A stretch of 51,520 bases of DNA from Dysgonamonadaceae bacterium (lineage in GTDB: Bacteria > Bacteroidota > Bacteroidia > Bacteroidales > Azobacteroidaceae). Below, one piece after another: positions 1 through 11,713 of the stretch. The notes beneath the pieces are model-generated. The model saw nothing but the letters and a program-made list of their open reading frames with translations, was not told the DNA's origin and ran no database searches. Location of the stretch: NCBI GenBank assembly GCA_031256775.1, contig JAIRPX010000281.1:1-51520 (forward strand), given 5' to 3'. How positions within the stretch are numbered: the stretch's first letter is position 1; the number at the start of each line of letters is the position of its first letter. A program made the translations under genes and the position numbers.

Positions 1-77
1 TGTCTCGTTTAAAAAACTTTTCTTGCATTACTTCGTAAAACAACTCTGCAAATTCTTTTAAACCGTGCTGAACAAAA

Positions 78-180
78 GCAGCGTAGCTGCAACATCTTTG
101 TAGCCGTGTGCGTAAGCGCACGGCTACAAAGATACTGGCGCTACGCGCCTTCTCGCAAAACACAGGGTTTTACGGGTGAA
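78..180 (+). repeat. Module B repeat: cluster of three small hairpins
   Basis: Three nested palindromes follow one another. GCAGCGTAGCTGC lies at 78-90. A long hairpin has 15-bp perfect arms at 94-108 and 119-133 (ATCTTTGTAGCCGTG). GGCGCTACGCGCC lies at 137-149. The unit ends in a CTCGCAAAACACAGGGTTTT tail. Closely related copies lie at 20612-20825 and 44963-45053. The rest of 1-446 shows no credible coding sequence. It carries only repeat debris and the promoter of the following gene. Confidence 0.85.
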
Positions 181-373
181 CCACGATTATACTTACTAAA
201 ATATACAGCCTTCGCTGCTCAAGCGTTTATTTGAAATCGGCTGCATATATTCCACTAAACTCGTTTCCATGACAAAAATTCAGGGAAATTTACAGGAAAA
301 CTAAATAGGATTTGAAGAGTTTTTCACAATGAATCCCTGATATTTATTTGAAATATAGCATCACTGTTCGTAT

Positions 374-417
374 TTTTATTCGTTTGTGTGTAATCCCAAA
401 ATTTTATGCTAACTTTG
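374..417 (+). promoter_or_regulatory. Promoter of meaB-like gene (module P copy)
   Basis: The -7 box TAACTTTG at 410-417 matches the Bacteroidota TAnnTTTG consensus. TTTG at 383-386 is a possible -33, although its 23-bp spacing is somewhat long. The segment TTTATTCGTTTGTGTGTAAT upstream closely resembles the sequence before the -7 boxes at 31557 and 34746, so this promoter belongs to a repeated module. Confidence 0.6.
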
Positions 418-446
418 TATTTTGAAAATTATAATAAATTAGTTTT

Positions 447-1553
447 ATGCAGGAGCATCCCGAAAACGATCCACAATATAAAGGTCTTAGCGTTAAACAC
501 GGCGTTTATTCGCCGCCTGTGGTCAATCCTTATTTAATCAAGAGGAAAAAACGGCAAGATCTTTCTTCCGGCGAATATGTCGAACAAATTTTAAAGGGTA
601 ACATAACTGTTTTAAGTCAGGCGGTTACATTGTTGGAAAGTCGAAAAGCAGAACATCAAGTGATTGCACAGGAAGTAATTGAGAAGTGTTTACCTCATTC
701 GGGGAAATCTGTTCGCATAGGAATAACAGGAGTACCTGGTTCGGGGAAAAGTACGTCCATCGACGCATTTGGTATGCATCTGATTCGCGAGCGAAACAAA
801 AAGCTTGCTGTATTGGCAATAGATCCCAGTAGCGAAAGAAGCAAAGGAAGTATATTGGGGGACAAGACCCGCATGGAAGAACTTTCGCGGGAGACGAGTG
901 TTTTCATTCGCCCATCGCCATCAGACGGTTCTTTGGGCGGAGTTGCCCGCAAAACCCGCGAGACCATCATTCTCTGTGAAGCAGCCGGTTTTGACAGCGT
1001 ATTTGTAGAAACGGTCGGTGTGGGGCAATCCGAGACAGCCGTACATTCGATGGTTGATTTCTTTCTTTTAATACAACTACCCGGCACCGGCGACGAATTG
1101 CAGGGAATCAAGCGCGGAATCATGGAGATGGCAGACGGTATTATTGTGAACAAAGCCGATGGAAACAACATAGAAAAAGCAAACCTGGCAGCGTCACAAT
1201 ATCGCAATGCCTTGCATCTGTTTCCTTTACCTGCATCCGGCTGGTCTCCCAAAGTTATGACTTATTCAGGATATTACAAACAAGGCATCTCCGAAATATG
1301 GGATATGATTTATGAGTACATTGATTTCACAAAGAAAAACAGTTATTTTGATTACAGAAGAAATTCGCAAGCCAAATATTGGATGTATGAAAGCATAAAC
1401 GAACAGCTGAAAAATCATTTCTATCAATCGAAAGAAATAGAGAAAGAATTGATTATCAATGAAAAGAAGGTTATTAATTCCGAAATAAGTTCTTTTATAG
1501 CTGCTCGAAACATGCTAAATATGTATTTTAAGCAATTTTGTTTTGAAATATGA
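447..1553 (+). CDS. meaB: Methylmalonyl-CoA mutase-associated GTPase MeaB (ArgK family)
   Basis: G3E-family P-loop GTPase. In this family it guards and reactivates adenosylcobalamin-dependent methylmalonyl-CoA mutase, gating cofactor loading by GTP hydrolysis in the cytoplasm. Visible motifs are Walker A GVPGSGKST (about residues 95-103), the LAIDPSSERSKGSILGDKTR segment typical of MeaB, VETVGVGQSE (switch/Walker B region) and the base-recognition motif NKAD. At 368 residues it is slightly longer than the usual 310-340, with an N-terminal extension. It stands alone behind its own promoter. No mutase or epimerase gene is in the window, so its partner must be elsewhere. The ATG follows an A/T-rich leader about 29 bp after the -7 box. 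The family is clear. The partner mutase is inferred. Confidence 0.9.
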   Translation: MQEHPENDPQYKGLSVKHGVYSPPVVNPYLIKRKKRQDLSSGEYVEQILKGNITVLSQAVTLLESRKAEHQVIAQEVIEKCLPHSGKSVRIGITGVPGSGKSTSIDAFGMHLIRERNKKLAVLAIDPSSERSKGSILGDKTRMEELSRETSVFIRPSPSDGSLGGVARKTRETIILCEAAGFDSVFVETVGVGQSETAVHSMVDFFLLIQLPGTGDELQGIKRGIMEMADGIIVNKADGNNIEKANLAASQYRNALHLFPLPASGWSPKVMTYSGYYKQGISEIWDMIYEYIDFTKKNSYFDYRRNSQAKYWMYESINEQLKNHFYQSKEIEKELIINEKKVINSEISSFIAARNMLNMYFKQFCFEI

Positions 1554-1572
1554 CAGTTTATTACTAATTTTG
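1542..1572 (+). promoter_or_regulatory. Bacteroidota-type promoter of ssb
   Basis: TTTG at 1542-1545 (-33) and TAATTTTG at 1565-1572 (-7) are separated by exactly 19 bp, the canonical spacing. The -33 element lies inside the last codons of the meaB-like gene. The ATG of ssb is 34 bp further on. Confidence 0.75.
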
Positions 1573-1606
1573 GCGCGAAATCTTAACTTATTAAAATTTT
1601 AATAGT

Positions 1607-2125
1607 ATGTCAGTAAATAAAATTATTTTAATTGGAAACGTGGGCAAAGACCCTGACGTAAGGTATTTTGACAATGGAGGAGCTGTTGCTAATTTTACTT
1701 TAGCTACAACAGAGAAAGGCTATACTGCTGCAAACGGGACTCAGGTTCCCGACCGCACAGAATGGCACAACATTGTGTTATGGAGAGGTTTAGCTGAAAT
1801 TGCTGAAAAATATGTCCGCAAGGGTACAAAATTGTATGTTGAGGGAAAAATACGTACCCGTAACTACGATGATGCACAAGGGGTTAAACGCTACATAACT
1901 GAAATTTGGGGCGACCAGATGGAATTGCTTGGCGCCCGACCGGACAATCCCAATGCGAGTGCGCCTTTTCCTGTTCCTCCTGGTGCAAGCCAGGCAAATC
2001 AGTCACAGGCGCAGCCTCAACCGCAGCAATTACAGCCTTCGCAAGCAACGCCTCAATCGCCTTTGGCTTCGGAAACGCATAACCCGCCATTAGAATCGAA
2101 TGAAAGCGATGATTTGCCATTCTAA
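1607..2125 (+). CDS. ssb: Single-stranded DNA-binding protein
   Basis: Cytoplasmic ssDNA-binding protein that coats single strands in replication, recombination and repair. The OB fold fills about residues 1-112, starting MSVNKIILIGNVGKDPDVRY and including the WHNIVLW and KLYVEGKI strands. A Gln/Pro-rich disordered linker (about residues 118-165) follows, and the acidic tip ends in DDLPF, the partner-docking peptide recognised by many repair proteins. The length of 172 is normal for a bacterial homotetrameric SSB. It is followed by a strong hairpin terminator (2131-2167). The ssb-gldE-gldD order is a known Bacteroidota neighbourhood. Identification is secure. Confidence 0.97.
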   Translation: MSVNKIILIGNVGKDPDVRYFDNGGAVANFTLATTEKGYTAANGTQVPDRTEWHNIVLWRGLAEIAEKYVRKGTKLYVEGKIRTRNYDDAQGVKRYITEIWGDQMELLGARPDNPNASAPFPVPPGASQANQSQAQPQPQQLQPSQATPQSPLASETHNPPLESNESDDLPF

Positions 2126-2130
2126 AAAAT

Positions 2131-2167
2131 TAAGGATTGAGGAACTTGCAAGGTTTCTCAATCCTTA
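2131..2167 (+). terminator. Rho-independent-like terminator after ssb
   Basis: TAAGGATTGAG (2131-2141) pairs perfectly over 11 bp with CTCAATCCTTA (2157-2167). The stem can extend inward through an imperfect GAAC/GTTTC pairing, and an AT-rich run including ATTTTT follows. Its position between ssb and the TTG start of gldE suggests ssb is partly uncoupled from the genes behind it. Confidence 0.75.
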
Positions 2168-2196
2168 GTTCAATTTTTAACTAAATTTCATTTATT

Positions 2197-3508
2197 TTGG
2201 AAGCGGATATATTTTCAGGCATTCAATTTTCACCTGTTTCGGCAAGCGCAATTATTGCTTTTATTTGTTCTGCCATGCTGTTATACATCTCTGCATTAGC
2301 TTCAGCTTCAGAGATAGCATTTTTTTCGCTAACTCCTGCAAACAAAAGCGAAATAGAAGATGGCGAATCTTCGTCCGACAAGATAATAGCGTTCCTTTTA
2401 CTTCGTTCCGACAAATTATTGGCAACCTTATTAATATGGAACAACTTTGTCAACGTTGGAATTGTAGTATCAACCACCTACGCTATTCATCAATTCATTG
2501 ATTTTGCAAAAGTTCCCATATTCGGATTTATATTTGAAACGATCTTTTTAACTTTCATAATCCTGCTTTTCGGGGAAATTATTCCTAAAATTTATGCACA
2601 GAACGACCCTTTAAAATTCACAAGGAGGATGGCTCATTTCCTCAGCAGTTTGGAGAAAATCACCCGTCCGCTTTCATCTTTATTAGTAAAATCTTCATTA
2701 TCAATGAATACTATGATGAAAAAGAAAAGCGGAGACGTATCTGTTGACGAATTGTCTAAAGCTCTGGAACTTACATCCAAAGAACTGCCGGAAGAAAAAG
2801 ATATGCTGAAAGGGATTATTTCCCTTTACAATAAAACGGCTGTAGAAATAATGACTCCGCGCTTAGACATAGCCGATTTAGATATTACAACCAAATTTAA
2901 AGATGTAATTTCCTATATTATAGAAGTTTCGTATTCTCGTATCCCTGTTTATTCAGAAAGCGGCGACGACATTCGCGGCATCTTGTATATCAAGGATTTA
3001 CTTCCTTACTTAGAACAGTCGGGCGATTTTCACTGGCAAAAACTTATTCGCTCTGCATTTTTTGTTCCCGAAACAAAAAAAATCGACGACTTGCTTGAAG
3101 AATTTCGTAAAAACAAAATCCACATGGCAGTTGTTGTCGATGAATTTGGAGGAACGTCGGGCATTGTTACGATGGAAGATATTTTAGAAGAAATTGTTGG
3201 AGAAATCAACGATGAATATGATGATGAAGACTGTAAATTCACCCGCCTTGCCGATGGCTCCTACATTTTCGACGCAAAAATATTACTGACGGATTTTTTC
3301 AGGACGACTGGTATAGATTCTAAAATATTCTGCAAACTGACAGGCGAAGTTGACACTTTGGCAGGTTTGGTTTTGGAAATCAAAGGCGATTTTCCTGAAA
3401 ATAAAGAGATTGTTCAATATGAAAACTATTTCTTCCAGGTGCTGGAAATGGATAAAAAACGAATACTTAAAATTAAATTCAACATCGACCAATCGCCAAT
3501 AAACGACA

Positions 3509-3516
<8 letters not shown>
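2197..3516 (+). CDS. gldE: GldE-like CNNM/CorC-family membrane protein
   Basis: Integral membrane protein of the CNNM/CorC hemolysin-like family, annotated GldE in gliding Bacteroidota and present in many non-gliders. An N-terminal DUF21 membrane domain (about residues 15-190, with hydrophobic spans near 15-40, 70-95 and 105-130) precedes two CBS domains (about 210-335, including VEIMTPRLDIADLD and VVVDEFGGTSGIVTMEDILEEIVGEI) and a C-terminal CorC_HlyC domain. The start used is TTG at 2197, giving MEADIF. The next ATG (2275) would cut into the first membrane span, so the TTG is more plausible. The 3' end overlaps gldD by 8 bp. Biochemical role is uncertain; family members are linked to divalent-cation transport. 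Confidence 0.88.
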
Positions 3517-6096
<2,580 letters not shown>

Positions 6097-6106
6097 TTGA
6101 ATTTTT

Positions 6107-6640
6107 ATGAATAATTTCCTAATTGAAAACAAGATAAAGAAAACGCTCAAAAAAAATGAATCCAGGCAGAAAATCTTTCGTAATTTGAAAAAAATACGCA
6201 CGATTTTGGTATTGCTTGATACAGAAGATTATGAAGAAGTTGACGTTTTCATTGACCATTTGGAAAGAATGGGCAAAAAAGTAATTTCGTATGCTTATAA
6301 AAATAAAAAAGACGAATACGACTATTCGGAAACTCCCTATATAATAATTGATCACAGAGAAATATCCGGAATTTTTAAAAACAAACTTGAAAAAATTGTA
6401 GCGGAAGTAAAAAAAATGCACTACGATGCTCTATTCGACATGACAATCCGGAAAACTCCTGCAATAGAATATGTTGCAGCAAGTGCAAATGCCTATTTAA
6501 AAGTTGGTTGCAAAAAAAACTGTCAACAGATCTACGATTTTACCATCTGCCCGATAAAGAACAGTAATGAAGATTCTTTTAATACGCGGGAATTGGGGAA
6601 ACAGATACTTCATTATTTATCAACAATCAGGTCGATTTAA
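6107..6640 (+). CDS. DUF6913 family protein
   Basis: A 177-residue, basic, probably cytoplasmic protein without signal peptide or membrane span. It resembles the Bacteroidota-restricted DUF6913 family, found next to ligA in many Bacteroidales. A lysine-rich N-terminal helix (residues 1-32) precedes an alternating alpha/beta region (IRTILVLLDT, KKVISYAYKNK, YIIIDH, YDALFDMT). The C-terminal part contains a CKKNCQQIYDFTI segment. Function is unknown. It starts 10 bp after ligA and is surely co-transcribed. The family assignment is from memory of the pattern and neighbourhood. Confidence 0.75.
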   Translation: MNNFLIENKIKKTLKKNESRQKIFRNLKKIRTILVLLDTEDYEEVDVFIDHLERMGKKVISYAYKNKKDEYDYSETPYIIIDHREISGIFKNKLEKIVAEVKKMHYDALFDMTIRKTPAIEYVAASANAYLKVGCKKNCQQIYDFTICPIKNSNEDSFNTRELGKQILHYLSTIRSI

Positions 6641-6693
6641 GAAAAGCAAAATTAAAAGTTATCCATGAATTATGGGAATATTTGTGTTGTTTG

Positions 6694-6723
6694 TTGTCAG
6701 TTAATATTTTTTTTTTACCTTTG
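6694..6723 (+). promoter_or_regulatory. Promoter of the DUF2723 operon
   Basis: The -7 box TACCTTTG lies at 6716-6723. TTG at 6694-6696 is 19 bp upstream, and TTTG at 6690-6693 is an alternative -33. The element is 52 bp before the ATG at 6776, in the 135-bp gap after the DUF6913 gene. No repeat modules are present in this gap. Confidence 0.65.
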
Positions 6724-6775
6724 CGACTTGTAAAAAAACGCTATTACAAAGATTAATTACAAAAATACCTGTTTT

Positions 6776-9700
6776 ATGAAAATATACAGATGGTCAAATA
6801 ACATTGCAGGCTGGGTAGTTTTTATCATCGCAGCCGTAACATATCTTCTTACTATTGAGCCAACTGCAAGCTTTTGGGATTGTGGAGAATTTATATCGTC
6901 AGCATATAAATTAGAAGTAGGGCATCCCCCCGGAGCCCCAATTTTTATGCTAACAGCCAATCTGTTCACTCAAATTGCTTCCAGTCCGTCAATGGTAGCG
7001 ATGATGGTTAACGCTATGTCGGCGCTGTTCAGTGCATTGACTATTTTGTTCCTGTTCTGGACTATTACTCACTTAGCCAGGAAACTTGTCATTCAGGATG
7101 GTTCTCAGAAAATCACTCTGTCGCAAACGATTACAATTATTGGCGCAGGACTTGTAGGCTCGCTGGCTTGTACGTTTTCAGACAGTTTCTGGTTTTCGGC
7201 GGTAGAAGGCGAAGTCTATGCCTACTCTTCCATGATGACAGGCGTAGTGTTCTGGCTGATACTTAAGTGGGAAGACGTTGCCGACATGCCTCATTCCGAC
7301 AGATGGCTGATTCTGATAGCGTATCTGATAGGAATTTCAATAGCTGTCCACCTTCTTAATCTTTTGTGTATTCCGGCAATAGTACTGGTTTATTATTTCA
7401 AACGCCATCCTAATCCTACAACTAAAGGTGCATTGCTGGCGCTTCTAATTTCTTTTGTAATAGTCGTTTCTGTATTATACGGTTTGATGCAGGGCATTAT
7501 GGAAGTTTGCGGATGGTTTGAACTGCTGTTTGTCAATGTATTCAAACTGCCTTACAATTCAGGCGTAGTGTTTTATACAGTGTTGGTTTTAAGCGTATTA
7601 TTTTGGGCTATATGGGAAACCATGAAGAAGGGAAAAGATTCAAGTACTGCAAAAATCAGTTTTATTCTTTCCATTTTCCTTTTGGGAATCCCGTTCTTTG
7701 GCAGTTATTATGTGCTGGGCGCTATCATACTGATAGTTCTATCTGCCTACCTGTTTATGTCAAAAAAACTCAATATGGTTGCGCTAAATACAGTATTAAT
7801 TGGATTACTGGTAATTGTGATAGGCTATTCATCATACGCGCTTATCATTATCCGTTCCACGTCTAATACTCCAATGGATCAAAATTCTCCTGAAGACGTT
7901 TTCACTTTAAGATCATATTTAAGTCGCGAACAGTATGGAGAACTGCCTTTGCTTTATGGACAAACATTCGTTTCAGAACCTAAACGCGAAGTACAGGGCG
8001 AATATGTAGTTCCTGTGATGAAAGATAACGGTCCGGTTTGGGCGCAAATAGCAAAAAAGGATTCATCAGAAAAAGACAGGTATTTTGTTGCCCATCGAAA
8101 AGAACGGGCTGTTTATGTTGACGAGCTTAATACTTTCTTCCCCCGCATGTACAGCACCGACGCCCGACATGTACAGGCATATAAGGAATGGTGTAATTTT
8201 AAGGGGAAACGGGTAAAAGTGACAACGCCTCAAGGACAGAAAACCGTACTTAAACCTACTTTCGGTGAAAATCTCAAATATTTTTTAAATTATCAGGTAT
8301 GTTTCATGTACTGGCGTTATTTCATGTGGAATTTTTCCGGACGTCAAAACGACATTCAAGGCAATGGCGAGATTATGAATGGGAACTGGATTACCGGTAT
8401 AAAATTTATTGATGAAAATTTATTAGGGTTGGGACCTCAAGATAATATGCCCGACAGCATAGCTAAAAATAAGGGACACAACAAGTATTATATGTTGCCA
8501 TTGCTTTTAGGCATATTAGGCATATTTTTTCAGATATTTTCCGAAAAAAGAGGCAGCCAGCAATTCTGGACTATTTTCATGCTTTTCTTCATGACAGGTT
8601 TGGCAATTGTCATCTATGTTAATCAGTATCCGTTCCAGCCTCGAGAACGCGACTATTCTTATGCAGGCTCTTTCTATGCTTTCTGTATCTGGATAGGATT
8701 GGGCGTTATACCTGTAATAAAATTATTGGAACGTACAAAAAAATTATCGCCGGTAGTCGCTTCAGCATTAGGCTCTCTCCTTTGCGTGTTAATTCCTTTG
8801 CAAATGGTTTCTCAAACATGGGACGATCATAACCGCTCAAAACGATACCTTACGCGCGATTTCGGTTATAACTACCTGACTACCTGCGAACCAAACGCTA
8901 TTATCTTTACCAACGGCGACAACGATACTTTCCCGCTCTGGTATGGACAGGAAGTAGAAGGTTACAGGAAAGATGTTCGTGTTTGTAACCTGAGTTATCT
9001 GCAAACAGACTGGTATATTGATCAGATGAAACGCCAGTCTTATGAATCAGATCCGTTGCCTATCGACTGGAAAAGATATGATTATATAGCAGAAAAGCAC
9101 AATGCAGCTTATGTAATGCCTCAAACTGATTCTCCGCTTGAAGCAGGAATGATTTTGGACAGAATCAAATTGGGCGAGACCCGCAGCAATAGACTTGCCC
9201 GTATTCAGGATATAGATATTGTAGAAACAAACAAAATACTTATCCCTGTTGATTCGGCAGGCGTTATAGCAAATGGATTAGTAAAACCGGAAAATGCCGA
9301 CTGGATTCCCAGCCACCTGCTGGTTGACTTTGGCGAAAGGGTTAATAGCAAAGGACAGGTAGTTGCGCCAGCAAAGCAAACTCTGCTCAAACATGAAATG
9401 ATGATACTGGATATGTTGAAAAACAATTCCGACTGGTCTCGTCCAATTTATTATGCCATGACGGTAGGTTCAGAACAATATCTGCGATTGGACGGTTATT
9501 TCCGCCTTGACGGAATTGCAAATCGAATTATGCCATTTCCTACCGCCGAACATCAGCCTGTAGGCGTGGAACAAATGTATGATAATTTGATGAACAAATA
9601 TAAATATGGTAATTTAAGTCAGCGTGGATTATATGTGGACGAAAACTCTATGCGAATGTGTAGGACCTTCCGCACACTGTTTGGATTACTCGCAAATAAA

Positions 9701-10102
9701 CTTGTTGAAAAGGGAGATACTGTAAGAGTTAAAGAAGTCTTAGACAAGTCTTTACAGGAAATTCCTTCTTATAATGTACCTCACGAATACACCTCTTCTT
9801 TCAATTTGGCAGTTTTGTATGACATGATTGGAGAAAAAGAAAAAGCAAAAGAGATATACATGGATTTGGCGCAGCTTTATTTAAAGGAACTGGACTGGTA
9901 TTCGCGTATGAAAAATTCGCAGTACAAGAACGTTATGAAAGAAGTTTATTTTAATTTAGGTTATATTGAAGATATTCTTCATTTTTTCAAGAATAACGAC
10001 TATACGCTATTTGAACAATATAACTCTCAATATGAGCAATATGTGCAGCGTTTCAATGCTTACGTTACGCAACTAAATAAAAAAGGCGGACTTAACCGGT
10101 AA
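6776..10102 (+). CDS. DUF2723 (TMEM260-like) polytopic membrane protein, putative protein O-mannosyltransferase
   Basis: Large inner-membrane protein of 1108 residues. The N-terminal DUF2723 domain includes the hallmark SFWDCGEFISSAYKLEVGHP followed by PGAP (about residues 32-56), with an Asp/Glu pair in the first periplasmic loop as in GT-C glycosyltransferases. About a dozen hydrophobic spans fall within residues 10-370 and 560-670. A soluble C-terminal half carries DNDTFPLWYGQ, SRPIYYAMTV and a TPR-like tail. Human TMEM260 is an O-mannosyltransferase, so a role in glycosylating exported proteins is a reasonable inference, not shown here. It heads a transcription unit with a polysaccharide deacetylase 9 bp downstream. 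Confidence 0.88.
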   Translation: MKIYRWSNNIAGWVVFIIAAVTYLLTIEPTASFWDCGEFISSAYKLEVGHPPGAPIFMLTANLFTQIASSPSMVAMMVNAMSALFSALTILFLFWTITHLARKLVIQDGSQKITLSQTITIIGAGLVGSLACTFSDSFWFSAVEGEVYAYSSMMTGVVFWLILKWEDVADMPHSDRWLILIAYLIGISIAVHLLNLLCIPAIVLVYYFKRHPNPTTKGALLALLISFVIVVSVLYGLMQGIMEVCGWFELLFVNVFKLPYNSGVVFYTVLVLSVLFWAIWETMKKGKDSSTAKISFILSIFLLGIPFFGSYYVLGAIILIVLSAYLFMSKKLNMVALNTVLIGLLVIVIGYSSYALIIIRSTSNTPMDQNSPEDVFTLRSYLSREQYGELPLLYGQTFVSEPKREVQGEYVVPVMKDNGPVWAQIAKKDSSEKDRYFVAHRKERAVYVDELNTFFPRMYSTDARHVQAYKEWCNFKGKRVKVTTPQGQKTVLKPTFGENLKYFLNYQVCFMYWRYFMWNFSGRQNDIQGNGEIMNGNWITGIKFIDENLLGLGPQDNMPDSIAKNKGHNKYYMLPLLLGILGIFFQIFSEKRGSQQFWTIFMLFFMTGLAIVIYVNQYPFQPRERDYSYAGSFYAFCIWIGLGVIPVIKLLERTKKLSPVVASALGSLLCVLIPLQMVSQTWDDHNRSKRYLTRDFGYNYLTTCEPNAIIFTNGDNDTFPLWYGQEVEGYRKDVRVCNLSYLQTDWYIDQMKRQSYESDPLPIDWKRYDYIAEKHNAAYVMPQTDSPLEAGMILDRIKLGETRSNRLARIQDIDIVETNKILIPVDSAGVIANGLVKPENADWIPSHLLVDFGERVNSKGQVVAPAKQTLLKHEMMILDMLKNNSDWSRPIYYAMTVGSEQYLRLDGYFRLDGIANRIMPFPTAEHQPVGVEQMYDNLMNKYKYGNLSQRGLYVDENSMRMCRTFRTLFGLLANKLVEKGDTVRVKEVLDKSLQEIPSYNVPHEYTSSFNLAVLYDMIGEKEKAKEIYMDLAQLYLKELDWYSRMKNSQYKNVMKEVYFNLGYIEDILHFFKNNDYTLFEQYNSQYEQYVQRFNAYVTQLNKKGGLNR

Positions 10103-10111
10103 TATTAATAT

Positions 10112-10726
10112 ATGCTGATTGAGCAACCTCCCTTTCTGTACAGACTTTTTTTTCCGGGAGCGCATTGGCGATTCAACCCGGAAGAAAAAGCGGTATATTT
10201 AACATTCGACGACGGACCTATTCCGGAAATCACTCCATGGGTGCTCAATTTATTGGATAGATATGGAATAAAAGCAGCTTTTTTTTGCGTAGGTGAAAAT
10301 GTCAGTAAATATCCTGACATTTATCAAATGCTTATTGATAAAGGACATGTAGTGGGGAATCATACTTTCCATCACTTGCAGGGTTTGAAAACTCTTACAA
10401 AAAACTATCAAAAAGACATTGACGAGGCAGCCAAATTGATAAACAGCCGTTTTTTCCGTCCTCCTCACGGTCATCTCCGCGTACCTCAGTTCATTAATAT
10501 AAAAAAAAGCTATGAAGTCATAATGTGGGATGTGGTAACTCGCGATTACAGCAAGTATATGACTTCAAATCAAGTATTTGAAAATGTTAAAAAATATACA
10601 CGAAACGGATCGATCATTGTGTTTCACGATTCGCTTAAAGCAGGCGACCGAATGAAAGAAGCGTTGCCTAAATCTATAGAATGGCTTTTGGAACAGGGAT
10701 ATAAATTCAGATTGATAGGAGAATAA
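10112..10726 (+). CDS. Polysaccharide deacetylase family protein (NodB domain, CE4)
   Basis: NodB-fold metal-dependent deacetylase acting on N- or O-acetylated sugars. Motif 1 is TFDDGP (about residues 30-35), with the catalytic base Asp and a metal-ligand Asp. Motif 2 is NHTFHH, with the two metal-binding His. Motif 3 is RPPHGHLR. A late motif is IVFHDS. All catalytic positions are kept. The 204-residue protein is essentially the bare domain, without a clear signal peptide or membrane anchor, so a cytoplasmic or unusual location is possible. Its ATG is 9 bp behind the DUF2723 gene, and it ends 7 bp before the oxidoreductase. The substrate is unknown. Confidence 0.9.
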   Translation: MLIEQPPFLYRLFFPGAHWRFNPEEKAVYLTFDDGPIPEITPWVLNLLDRYGIKAAFFCVGENVSKYPDIYQMLIDKGHVVGNHTFHHLQGLKTLTKNYQKDIDEAAKLINSRFFRPPHGHLRVPQFINIKKSYEVIMWDVVTRDYSKYMTSNQVFENVKKYTRNGSIIVFHDSLKAGDRMKEALPKSIEWLLEQGYKFRLIGE

Positions 10727-10733
10727 ACAGCTT

Positions 10734-11708
10734 ATGAAAAAAAAATATAACTGGGCAATATTAGGCGTTTCCCGCATTGCAAACAAGTTTGCTAACGGCT
10801 TGAAAGAATTACCCAATGCCAATTGCTACGCCGTAGCATCCCGTTCTCAGGAAAGAGCGGAGAATTTTAAGGCAAATCACAATTTTGAAAAAGCATACGG
10901 ATCGTATGAAGACATGCTCGCCGATCCGCAAGTGGATATAGTTTACATATCGACTACCAACAATTTGCATTTCGAACATACGATGATGTGCATCAAGGCA
11001 GGCAAAGCTGTCCTGTGTGAAAAACCTTTTGCATCAAATTTGGAGCAAGTGGAAAAAATGATTGCCAAAGCTCGCAAAAAGAATGTATTCCTGATGGAAG
11101 CCCTGTGGAGTCGTTTTTTACCTTGCATGGTTAAATTCAAGGAATTGGCAGAAAACAAAGCAATAGGGAAACCGCTTCTGTTGCAGTGTAATTTTGGTTT
11201 CATCTCGCCATTCGATCCTAACAGTCGTTTATACGATCCGGCGCTTGGAGGCGGCTCAATTCCGGATATTGGTATCTATCCTATATTTACGGCAATATAT
11301 CTGTTTGGCACACCAACAGATATAAAAGTAATGTCTGTTCCCGCTCCTGCCGAAACAGACTGGACAACTTCTATCCTTTTAAAACACAAAGGAAAAGAAA
11401 TAAGTATGCTTACGTCTTCTTTTGAAACGATTTTAGATAATGAAGCCCGTCTTTACGGCGACGGCGGATATTTAAAATTACATTCGATGTTTCACATGCC
11501 TACCAAGTTAACTGTTAAGAGAAATGACGGCGGTGAAGAAGAAATTCACGTTTATTCTACCGGCAACGGCTACAACTATGAAGCTGCCGAAGTTATGAAC
11601 TGCCTTGATAAAGGCTTGACGGAAAGCCCGGAAATGCCTCTGTCATTTTCCCTTGAATTGATGAAAGTTCTGGACGAAGTAAGCCGAAAAGCTAAGAAAG
11701 ATTTTTGA
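10734..11708 (+). CDS. Gfo/Idh/MocA family oxidoreductase
   Basis: NAD(P)-dependent oxidoreductase, typically acting on sugars, inositols or diols. The N-terminal Rossmann fold starts WAILGVSRIANKFA, the GVxRIA variant seen in the dihydrodiol-dehydrogenase-like branch. CEKPFA (about residues 98-103) carries the conserved EKP lysine that contacts nicotinamide. The C-terminal alpha/beta domain contains GGGSIPDIGIYPI, with the conserved Asp/Tyr region. The 324-residue length is normal. It is the third gene of the DUF2723 unit, 7 bp after the deacetylase, and its TGA is close to the GNAT start. Substrate unknown. Confidence 0.9.
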   Translation: MKKKYNWAILGVSRIANKFANGLKELPNANCYAVASRSQERAENFKANHNFEKAYGSYEDMLADPQVDIVYISTTNNLHFEHTMMCIKAGKAVLCEKPFASNLEQVEKMIAKARKKNVFLMEALWSRFLPCMVKFKELAENKAIGKPLLLQCNFGFISPFDPNSRLYDPALGGGSIPDIGIYPIFTAIYLFGTPTDIKVMSVPAPAETDWTTSILLKHKGKEISMLTSSFETILDNEARLYGDGGYLKLHSMFHMPTKLTVKRNDGGEEEIHVYSTGNGYNYEAAEVMNCLDKGLTESPEMPLSFSLELMKVLDEVSRKAKKDF

Positions 11709-11713
11709 GAGTC

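Noticed and set aside
447-1553. A methylmalonyl-CoA mutase operon around the MeaB-like gene
   Set aside because: No mutase subunit or epimerase gene is within the window on either side. Upstream 446 bp hold only repeats and a promoter.
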